Assembly: GCA_963691655.1 (NCBI GenBank) | Contig: OY829326.1 | Span: 150,988,998 to 151,052,997, forward strand | Origin: Toxonevra muliebris | Lineage: Eukaryota; Arthropoda; Insecta; Diptera; Pallopteridae | DNA length: 64,000 nucleotides | Direction of reading: 5' to 3' | Made by a program: the position numbers and the translations under genes | In this document: in pieces, positions 55,593-64,000 of the stretch | How positions within the stretch are numbered: position 1 is the stretch's first letter | Layout: every line of letters starts with the position of its first letter | The notes under the pieces: model-generated | What the model saw: only the letters and a program-made list of their open reading frames with translations | What the model was told of the DNA's origin: nothing | Databases searched by the model: none

Positions 55593-56775
55593 CACAGTGT
55601 TATAAAATTTAGTGAAGTAGAAATACCTGGGAAGTGATACTATGTTTTTGTAGGTCTTTTCGAGTAAAATAAGACTCTGTATTTGAAATTTTCCAAACAC
55701 CCCCAAAATCTAAATTTACCGTTAAAAAACGGTTTTACGTACATTTGCGCACTTATAAGCCTGTAACTTAGTTGATTATCAACAGATTTCCAGTTTCTTA
55801 CCGGTTTTTAATTTATTTGTTTGTTGTCAAGTACTTTTTCATCGTGTTTATCTCTGTGATGAATTTTTGGGTATTTTCATTGGATCTCAAATTCGTAAAA
55901 TTATGAGCGATGTGAACAGTTTATGAACAGTTTTTCAATAGAACTGAAAAACGTGCATGGAAGAGTTTTGTTGCGCTATACCATAATTTTCTTGGTAATC
56001 ACAGAAGTGACGACTGTATCACGGTTGTTAATGCATTTTTAAGTGCGTATGGTAAAATGGGCTGGAACATGTCCTTAAAAATTAATTTCTTCTATTAGCG
56101 TTTAGACTTCTTCTTAGATAACCTGGGCCAGTTCAGCGATGAACGAGCCGAACATTATCACCAAGAAATGGCTACAATTGAAAAGCGCTTCGAAGGAAAA
56201 AATAAAATAAAAACGATTTCAGAATATTGTTGGTTACTTCCACGAGAAACTGATGGTGCCAAATTAAAAAAAAAAAACGTTTAATCACACATTTTTGAGT
56301 TGAATGGTCAAAAATTGTATTTTTGGAAAAATTTTATTTTCATAAAAAGTTTAATAACTCAATCAATTAATTACCGATTTTTAAAACTAAACTTGCACTT
56401 TACTCATTAATAAACGCGTTTTTAGAATAAATCCATAATTAGTATATCTTTTTTAGAAAATAGTATGTAGAAACATCGCCAAAGTTGAAAATAGGCAAAA
56501 AAAAAGTGAAAAAAAATTGTGTTTGCTGGACAAATACACACAGATTTTTCAAGTTTTCTTAAGAAACATATATTGCTTTCAAAAGGTTCTTCTTTTTAAA
56601 ACCGGTAAGAAAACTGAAAATTTGTTGATAATCAACTAAGTTACAGGCTAATAAGTGCGCAAAGGTACGCAAAACCGGCTTCTTTTTGTCGGTAAATCCA
56701 GACTCTTGTTTTACTCGACAAGACCTACAAGAAAAATAGTATCACTTCCCAGGTATTTTTTACTGCCGCACCGTG
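55593..56775 (+). mobile_element. CMC/Chapaev-like DNA element with long inverted repeats
   Basis: 1183 bases inside a LINE relic, flanked by TTA (55590-55592 and 56776-56778). The outermost bases are CACAGTG at the left and CACGGTG (reversed) at the right. Inverted repeats span about 55593-55830 and 56595-56775; shared segments include ACCTGGGAAGTGATACTAT, TAACTTAGTTGATTATCAAC and CTTACCGGTTTT, with a ~30-base insertion in the left arm. CAC-R-GTG ends and a 2-4-base duplication fit the CMC (CACTA/Mirage/Chapaev) group, but Transib-like elements also start CAC. The interior carries a transposase C-terminal fragment. Confidence 0.78.
55822..56284 (+). pseudogene. Transposase C-terminal fragment (CMC-like element)
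   Basis: The first piece reads VYLCDEFLGIFIGSQIRKIM up to a stop at 55922-55924. A change of frame near 55925 gives NRTEKRAWKSFVALYHNFLG then NHRSDDC, and NMSLKINFFY, one TAG stop, RLDFFLDNLGQFSDERAEHY, HQEMATIEKRFEGK and EYCWLLPRETDG, ending at TAA. From memory, a domain common in arthropod and Hydra transposon proteins reads AWKSF...NFLGNHR...MSLK.HFL.SHLDFFPENLG..SDE.GERFHQD...E.RYQG...DYCW.L.R, so order and spacing agree well. There are at least one frameshift and one nonsense codon, and the N-terminal catalytic part is absent. I link the domain to CMC-type transposases from the element ends; the link itself is inference. Confidence 0.78.
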
Positions 56776-57000
56776 TTATTCATCTTAGTGTGAAAGATGG
56801 AGTATAATTTCCAATCCCTCTTGAGATGTTTTGGACAAAGCTCTTCTGAATCCCAACCAAGCTCAACTGTGCACTTTCACAAGTTGGTTAAAATAGCCAT
56901 AGTTTTTTTTGCCGCATTTAACCATACCAACGATCTATAGGTAAGTACAGAACGGATGACTGTCATAGATAACATTAAATTAATAAGCTGTAAACGTACA
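56776..57000 (-). pseudogene. LINE reverse-transcriptase C-terminal fragment
   Basis: On the minus strand the frame reads VIRSVLTYRSLVWLNAAKKT, matching the VRPVLTYGSLVWW motif that follows the reverse-transcriptase thumb in insect LINEs, then a stop, then CTVELGWDSEELCPKHLKRD and WKLYSIFHTKMN. It ends exactly at the CMC-like element. Together with 54890-55592 it forms one LINE copy split by that insertion; spacing between the WW-type motif and RNase H is right for this LINE group once the insert is removed. Sequence above about 57000 is not recognisable. Confidence 0.72.
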
Positions 57001-58834
57001 TTTTTTGTGAAACCTAGAAAGCACACATGTTCATTTTCCAACTGAATTTGCTATAATGATATTTTGCTTCAGATGAAAGTTCTAGTTCTAACTTCCAAAT
57101 AAGAATTTAAGGAAATATGCCAGATAAACATGACAATTACATCATGAATATTTGTTTACTTCATAACAAGCATACTTTTAGGCGTTGTGTTGAGGTACAA
57201 GTGATACATAAATCGCTTTAAACTGAAGCCATCGTGTTTATTTACGCCAGCATATTACCATTATATTCACAGTACTTATTTTTAAATATATTTAAAACAA
57301 AAAAAAAAAAACTTTCAGAAGAGGAACACATATTCCAACCTTGTTGATTCTAACTAAGTGTAAAAGAGAACCATATTTCTAACGCCCAGGCAGCGTAGTT
57401 AGCGTGTGGTATACCTGTGTGTATATATAACTTAATCATTTTTTAATTATGATACTTAATGTGTAGAACACTAAAGAACCAACTTCTCTTCTTCTTCTTC
57501 CTTTTCTTTTTCTTTTTATTTTCCATATCACTACAAAAATTCTTTAGCTTTTTAGCTATGGTCATTTACAGTCACTTGTTTGCATGAAAATTACATTTTC
57601 ATTTCTTCACTTTGTTTTCCCCCTCATTTGTTGCTTCATTATAAAATATACACACCTATACAAACATACATATCTGATATATACATAGGTACTTGTAGAT
57701 GTATAAATACATAGTAGACGATACCTTATTATATGCTCGTTCCTTGAAGTATCCTTCGAGACTTTTATACTTCGTGGCTTTAGAGTAAATAAAATATTAA
57801 AATAGGTGTGTGTGTATGTATATAAATATGTAATTGTATGTGTGTGTCAACGTTAGTGTAAAGTGGCAAATTATTTATTTATTGTTATAATGAATAAAGG
57901 TTGACACTTTTATAATTAATAATTGAGTACATTCTTTTGCTTGTTGCTTTTGGTTTTTGTTTTTTTTTTTGTGATTTTATTATAAACAGAATTTATTTAT
58001 AAACTTTAATTGCAATTGAAAGTTTTTGAAAGGTATTTAATGAAATAGTCCTTTTTTAGCATTGAGTTAAAGACATTTTTTTTTTTTTGTCAGTTTATTG
58101 TATTAATTAGTAGTACAAGTATGAGGCTTTAAAGAACTTTGCATATTTAATAAATCCTTTATCTTTTTACACTTCATTAGTTCACCCTATGTTGAAAATT
58201 TAATTTGATGTGTTGTAAAAGCCTCAATTGAATCGTTAATAATTCAAAAGGTTATGTTGATTAAAATGGGTCAGGTTATTAATAACAAAAACCAAATAAT
58301 GATAGAAACTATTCTCCATCCTTTAGAATTTAATATGTACGATGCATAAAGTAAGTATAAATCTGTATTATCTTCCGATAGTCAAAACGTCATGCAAGTA
58401 CTTGACGCTTTTGAGATTTTGGCAAATGAAGCCAAAATCTACCGTACATCAGTTCTGAGTTAATGTTAAGCTGTAAGCTATCTGCCTACTCATGAATAGA
58501 GCTTTAGTTTTACTTGAGTAGTCTAAAGATCAATTTGCTAAATGGATGCTTGGCTGTAACTGAAACCATTCAAATGATAGATCAGGGATATGAATAGAAT
58601 AAGTAAATAAGCTAGTCAAGAGCAATAAGGTCAAATGATTCGGAGTTCATGAGTTTGGTGAAGTAATACGTAAAAAAGAAATCGATAAACTGACGTTGTT
58701 AGTAGCGGTCAACACATTCATTGGTCGTTGAACATTTTAACGTATAAATCTCATTCTTAGATTAGTTAAATAGAGAAAAAACAGTAGTTCATCCTACTGG
58801 GCTCATTTCTCTAGGTTAATTTATTTTCCACAGG
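57001..58834. other. AT-rich non-coding DNA
   Basis: No gene supported. TTCTTCTTCTTCC near 57488, GTGTGTGTGTATGTATAT near 57808 and several T-runs. No inverted ends or RNA gene found. Confidence 0.5.
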
Positions 58835-59690
58835 TTTCTTCTCAACACACTGGAAACTACAAAGGCAAATGGGTTGTTACCTTAAAAATTTCAGCGAAGA
58901 ACAAGACAAGAATTATTGGTATTGTATTCTCAAGGTATTTCAAACTGCTTAGGAGTGGAATGAAGAGGAAGTTACCCTAAGAATTTAAGCGAAAGAAAGT
59001 ACAGAGTTACTCAAGGTTTCTTCTCAATACAATTACAGGTTTCCTTTCAAGACATTTTAGACTGCGAAGGGGGAGTTGAGGGGGGGTTATTTTAAAGTTT
59101 TTCACCTAAAACAAGTCACACTGAGGTATTGCACACTGAGGGTATATGGAGTCAGCAATGGAACTGAAGGGAGGAAGGGAAAGTGTTCGTCTTAGAAATT
59201 TTGTTATAGAATAGGGCTGGATTATTTCTAGTTTTTTCTCAATTCACTGTATACTACAATTAGGAGGAATGGGTTTACCTTAAGGCCTTTGACATAAAAC
59301 ACGATTGTACTTAATTACTGCAAGTTTTTCTTAAGGTACTGTACTGCGGAGAGAGGGCAAGGCATCTTAGGAATTTTTAAGGTATTCTATTGCGAGGAAA
59401 TTTTGACATAAATCAGGGTACATTTTTTTTGAATTTTTTCAAGTTTTTTTCACAGCACTGTCAACTATGAAAGGGAAATGGGGTTATCTGAAGATTTTCA
59501 TCATAGACCAGGATAGAAATATTGAACTTTTCTTCTTATTTAATAATGCTGGGATGAAGGGAAACGGCTGCAGAGAGGCAAGTGAAGGGAGAGTGGAGAA
59601 GGAAGAGGGGAGAGGTGTCACCTTAGGTTTCTTCGCATACATTTTAGACTTCAGGGGGGTGGGCGTATTTTCAATTACGGCTTCTTCCTA
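58835..59690 (+). repeat. Degenerate minisatellite, unit about 90-115 bases
   Basis: Seven or more diverged units, each running TTCTCAATRCACTGTARACT, then a G-rich GAAGGGAGGAATGGG-like block, then GTTACCTTAAGRATTTTT, then ACATAAAACAGG. Starts are near 58848, 58928, 59022, 59238, 59330, 59448 and 59531. The G-rich blocks make it look less AT-rich than its surroundings. The open frame at 59467-59691 has no domain and follows the repeat. Confidence 0.7.
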
Positions 59691-59874
59691 AAAGAACTGA
59701 AAATAAAATAGAACATCTTCTTATATTGTAAACCAATATCACAGGAGGAAGAGATATCTCACAGGAGGAAAAGATATCTCGGGCATAACTAACTTGAAAG
59801 TAAGAAAAATATATTTATATATTAGTGAACATATTTGAGTTAAACACAGTGGAAATGGAAAATACATATAAAAC

Positions 59875-61000
59875 CAAGGCCGTATTTAGGGGGGAGATTT
59901 TGGGGGTTCTGAAACCCCCACCCCCCCCCCCCGAAATGTGGAAATTTTATTCTAATTTAATTATTTATAGATTAATTGCCAATAAATGGAAAAAAAAGTC
60001 AAAACAAAATCTATTTAACGATATTTTTTACTTCCATCGGTTTTTTTTTTCTAAAAAGTCGAGTACAGAAATAAATTTGAAATCTTAGTTACACTATGCG
60101 ATCAAATCCGAGTTATTTTCTTCGACATGAGGTTTGTATACGGATTTAAAAAGAGAAGGTGATACTGAGCACTCCTGCATTCATAGTTTTTCTATGTCAG
60201 TAACAGTTCTTGATTTAAAGTTCCGTCCTAAATCAGTTTGAAAAGTTTAAAAATTAATAAAAAATAGAAAAAATTATCTTATCCTTGTAAAATTAGACAA
60301 GCTTGAACCCCATTTTTTTCCTAAAACGTGACGTGATGGGAAGTTTTTGACCTCAGATTCGTGTTCAATGTGAAAATTTTTTTTCGCAAAAGCTAGAAAC
60401 TATCTTATTAGCAAAACCCATGCAGTTTTAGGAAACAATCTTAAAATGTAATTAATTTTTAACCCATTATTGCTCAAAACACCACGACTAGAAAGATCTC
60501 TTTCAATGCGGTGACTTCACGAATTTAGGGAATATAAGCCAACCTCATCCGGATACCTTATCATTGATAATGGTCCGAATTCCCAATGATGATCATTTGG
60601 AAAAAATGAGCCTCTACTATTTTTGGTAATTTTTTTGAGGTTGGGTACATCATCAGTGGGTGGGAAGTCAATGAGTTAACGAAACTATGTCCTTCACGAT
60701 AAAAAGAAGTGCATTAGAATGCACATTGAATAATATTTATTTGAAAAAATTTAATTTGATCATTCTGTGAATTTTTTGTCACTTATGGCCATTTTTTTGA
60801 GGTTAAAATTAATAAAAAATTGGAAAACTTTTTCTAAAGTTTTAAGATATTTATCAACTTTTGTCCTTAGTCTGATAGGGTCCATCAAATGTATCATCGA
60901 TTTAATTAATTGTATTTAAAAATCAGTTTGATAAAAATTATTTAGGAATATTTTCTTCGAATGAAAACCCCCCCGAAAAAAATTTCTGGCTACAGCCCTG
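59875..61000 (+). mobile_element. hAT-like non-autonomous element, copy C
   Basis: 1126 bases flanked by the 8-base duplication TATAAAAC/TATAAGAC (59867-59874 and 61001-61008, one change). Begins CAAGGCCGTATTTAGGGGGG and ends GGCTACAGCCCTG. It carries the full set of internal segments without the insertion seen in copy B, so it is the best guide to the unbroken family length of about 1.1 kb. Non-coding. Confidence 0.92.
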
Positions 61001-61008
61001 TATAAGAC

Positions 61009-62291
61009 ATAAATTATTGGTCGCAGTACATATCCACCCCTCACTAATATAATCACACAATCAATGACTCTGTGAAGCAGCTCATAAGTGTTTTTTTTTC
61101 AATGATACTTTCCTTCGGCCAGAGTAACCAGTCTACCATGGTATCTGGTTCCTGACCCTCTCAGATATAAACTTCATCAAAGTAATACTGAAAAAACTGG
61201 AGTTCAACTACATATCAATGTAATACGATGTAATTTCACATGACTATATGTTACTCCAAACAAATCAAAGTTCTATTCAAAATATTCCTTGGAAGTAAAT
61301 ACTTCTAAAAGACTTTTTTACAGTTTGTTTTTATTGTATTACAGGAAACAAAAGTTTAACTTTTTTCTCGCAGACATTTATATTTTTATCTACATGAAAG
61401 AATGTAAAAATTGTAAAAAAAATAAAATAATTTTTGCACTCAATTTCCCCATAGTTTTGTTGTCTTGTCTTCTTCGTCTCTGTCGTCATTGTCTTGACAA
61501 ATTAAATTTTCCAGATTGTGCACGCGTGTTTCATTCTTCATACTGCATAAAAATATATACACTTTAATGACATGGCATTGCGTCTACACATTATTACTTT
61601 TAGTGCCTCTACTGCCTCATCTTCTTCTTCTTTTAGTTTCTTTACTTCGTTGTTTTTGCCATATGTGTGCATATGCAATTTTTAGATGAACTTTTGCATG
61701 AACTCTTTCAAGCATACAGACAGAAACTCATATACTTAGGTGCATATGCTATTTTTGTCATACTATCATCAAATGTGGCGGCATTATATACTACATATGT
61801 AATGTGCATACATGTGCATCTCGCTGATGTTGGTATTACATACATGGAAAGATGATAAAAAAAAAAGCGAAAATTTTTTCTTAATGACAATTTTCGTTTT
61901 GTCTTTTTATTCCAAAATCTACGTGGCGCCCATTTACATCTTTATATCAGAATATTTTCATATTTTCACAGCTATTTTCTTTATATTTCCTGCACAATAA
62001 CAGCAGCAGTAAGCAACAGTTTCTCTGTGTTTTTGCAAATGCAAATGCGTGAGTGTACGCTTCCATGCATGCACATTAGGGAGTAGTGAAAAATGCTAGT
62101 AAAATTCAAAGTCAAGGAACTTAGGTTTACCTAAGATCGCTATGTAGAGATATATTTACAAGAAATTAAATTTTCCTGAAAATATTTCATTTAATTTGCC
62201 ATTAATAGAAAAAAGTTTTGTATATCTTTACTTTGTCTCTTTTAGAGATAATGAGCATGTAATTCACCACTAACTATTTAAAGATCCGAAT
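61009..62291. other. AT-rich non-coding DNA
   Basis: No gene supported. TCTTCTTCTTCTTTT near 61620, and ATGTGCATACATGTGCAT and GCATGCACAT words near 61800 and 62065. Short overlapping frames near 61289-62000 lack any domain. Confidence 0.5.
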
Positions 62292-63279
62292 CAAGGCCGT
62301 ATTTAAGGGGGGGTTTTGGGGGTTATGACCCCCCCTGCCCCCTCCCCCCCGAAATGTGGAAACTTTATTCCAATTTTTTAGATTAATTGCCAATGGATGG
62401 AAAAAAGTCAAAATAAAATCTATTTATCGATATGTTTTACTTCCATCGGTTTTTTATCTAAAAAGTCAAATATAAAAAATAAATTTGAAATCTTAGTTAC
62501 ACTAAGCGATCAAATCCGATTTGTTTTCTTCGACATGAGGTTTGACTACGGATTCAAAAAGAGAAGGTGATAATGAGCACTCATGCATTCATAGTTTTTC
62601 TGGGTCAGTAACTGTTTTTGATTAAAGGTTTCGTCCTGAATCAGTTTGAAAAGTTTAAAAATTAATAAAAATAGAAAAAATTATCGGATCCTTGTAAAAT
62701 AAGACTTGCTTGAACCCCATTTTTTTCCTTAAACGTTACGTGATGGGAAGTTTTTGACCTCAGATTCGTGTTCAGCGTGAAAATTCTTTCGCAAAAACTC
62801 CATCTTATTAGCAAAACCCATCTTAAAATTAATTTTATAACGCATTTCAATGCTGTGACTTCACGAATTTAGGGAATATAAGCCAACCTCATCCGGGTTC
62901 TTTATCATTGATAATGGCTCAAATTCCCAATGATGATCATTTGAAAAAAATGAGCCTCTACTATTTTTGGTAATTTTTTTGAGGTTGGGTACATCATTAG
63001 AAATGGGAAGTCAATGAGTTAATGAAATTATGTCCCTCACGATAAAAAAATGCACTAGAATCCACATTGAATAATATTTATTTGAAAAAATGTAATTTGA
63101 TTATTCTGGGAGTTTTTTGACTTTTGGCCATTTTTTTGAGGTTAAGATTAAAAAAAATCGGAAAATTTTTCCTAAAATTTTAATTTTATAGGGTCCATAA
63201 AATGTATCATTGATTTAATTTATTGTATTTAAAAATCAGTTGGATTAAAATTATTTATGAATATTTTCTTAGAATGAAA
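62292..63279 (+). mobile_element. hAT-like non-autonomous element, copy D (3' truncated)
   Basis: Begins CAAGGCCGTATTTAAGGGGG with a G-run/C-run hairpin near 62307-62350, and follows copy C to TATTTTCTTAGAATGAAAG, where the C-run and GGCTACGGCCCTG end should follow but do not. The sequence passes instead into another repeat at 63281. The missing right end means it could not be mobilised, and no target duplication can be tested. Confidence 0.9.
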
Positions 63280-63280
63280 G

Positions 63281-63412
63281 GCTCACTCACTAAAGCACAT
63301 GAGATAAAACTGAAAGAACTCGACTCTCTGCTTGGTCATATGTAACCGATTAACAACTACATTACTTCGTTTTTACTACAATAATTTCGTATGACTGCAA
63401 CAAAGACGCGAT
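63281..63412 (+). repeat. Direct repeat Y, copy 1
   Basis: CACTAAAGCACATGAGATAA, CGACTCTCTGCTTGGT, TAACCGATTAACA, ACTTCGTTTTTACTA and TTTCGTATGACTGCAACAAA recur in the same order at 63631-63795. Non-coding; possibly part of a larger dispersed element joined to the SINE tail. Confidence 0.75.
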
Positions 63413-63552
63413 TTTTCACGTGACCGTTGTAGTTGAAGCTTTTGCATTCATTCTCTTTCTATTTTCTGAAGATTTTTTCTGTTGATACTGTCTGCACTTA
63501 TCGACACAAAGACGACGTAGTACACGTACATAAAATATGAGAGAAAAGTTTA

Positions 63553-63622
63553 GCTATATGTGGTATCACAATGGGCCGTTCAGGCCTAAGTGTGTCTCTC
63601 GACAGTTACTCCAACCTAAGCT
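63553..63622 (+). mobile_element. SINE 3'-end fragment
   Basis: TATGTGGTATCACAATGGGC, CGTTCAGGCCTAAGTGTG and CTCCAACCTAA match the last ~65 bases of the SINE body at 6714-6785. The tRNA-like head and middle are absent. It lies between the two copies of repeat Y. Confidence 0.8.
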
Positions 63623-63630
63623 ATAAGGAA

Positions 63631-63795
63631 TCAAGCTCTTTCACCAAAGCGCATGAGATACAACTGCGAGAAGTCGACTCTCTGCTTGATTGTAGGTAGC
63701 CGATCTCCATATGACCTAGTTCGTTAAATACTGACAACAACAACAGCATGACTTCGTTTCTTATTAGTTTCGTATGAGTACAACAACAACGCGAT
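63631..63795 (+). repeat. Direct repeat Y, copy 2
   Basis: CACCAAAGCGCATGAGATAC, CGACTCTCTGCTTGATTG, TAGCCGATCTC, GACTTCGTTTCTTATTAG and TTTCGTATGAGTACAACAAC match copy 1 at 63281-63412, with extra CAACAACAACAGC in the middle. Confidence 0.75.
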
Positions 63796-63925
63796 TTCCG
63801 TTGCAAAATTTTCGATTCACCCTCACTTCAAAAAATATAAATGCACCCTTGATCGAAATAGTAAAGTATAATTTTAACAGGTCTCATCCAATCAGTTGAG
63901 AAAAGTACGGCGTCTTGGTCTTACC

Positions 63926-63946
63926 AAAAAAAAAAAAAAAAAAAAA
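63926..63946 (+). repeat. A-run, 21 bases
   Basis: An uninterrupted A-run. It could be the tail of a retroposed sequence, but nothing recognisable precedes it. Confidence 0.8.
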
Positions 63947-64000
63947 CTTTTCCGCTTACCATTATAAAACAGAACTACTCGTTTATATTCTATTTGACAG

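Overview
The window looks like intergenic or intronic DNA from a repeat-rich, AT-rich higher-fly (brachyceran dipteran) genome. The grounds are the base composition, abundant CAACAA, ATGTATGT and CATACATA simple repeats, GAGA-type tracts, a mellifera-type mariner and insect Tc1/mariner, hAT-, MULE- and CMC-like DNA transposons, and tRNA-derived SINEs. The species cannot be named from the sequence. I found no convincing host exon, rRNA or functional tRNA gene in 64 kb. Every stretch with recognisable protein similarity is a broken transposase or LINE fragment, and most open frames lie in polypurine, polypyrimidine or AT-rich sequence.

Layout. 1-6.4 kb: a polypurine tract, a GGAATGAAA-type array with a 250-bp higher-order period, and a degenerate TTCAGACCAAAA array. 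6.5-12.5 kb: a tRNA-Glu-derived SINE with a (CCTAA)n tail, a Tc1/mariner pseudogene, and a complete but dead mariner (10798-12535) carrying a two-headed SINE with a 12-bp target duplication. 14-16.3 kb: a second TTCAGACCAAAA array with back-to-back perfect palindromes, then the first of four hAT-like non-autonomous elements. 16.3-26 kb: featureless AT-rich DNA. 26-29.2 kb: decayed tandem repeats holding a 0.9-kb fold-back structure and a deleted mariner with 188-bp inverted repeats. 30.4-30.9 kb: the 3' end of a LINE, minus strand. 33.8-37.5 kb: a MULE-like element, a SINE and a second hAT-like element with a nested insertion. 42-46.5 kb: an old tandem repeat split by a small MITE, a TA-flanked MITE, a third (inverted) TTCAGACCAAAA array and a 1.6-kb Tc1-like relic. 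49.2-50.2 kb: a 1-kb polypurine minisatellite. 53.9-57 kb: a transposase relic, then a LINE relic split by a 1.2-kb element with CACRGTG ends. 58.8-63.9 kb: a roughly 100-bp minisatellite, two more hAT-like elements and SINE-tail repeats.

Nothing here forms a host pathway. The interest lies in relationships between elements. Non-autonomous families keep intact ends and target duplications while their coding partners are absent. SINEs share a 3' tail with a LINE relic, which suggests the LINE mobilised them. Nested insertions give relative ages: the SINE dimer is younger than the mariner, the CMC-like element younger than the LINE, and the MULE-like element and small MITE younger than the tandem arrays they interrupt. 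All protein-family calls rest on recognising motifs from memory, without a database search.
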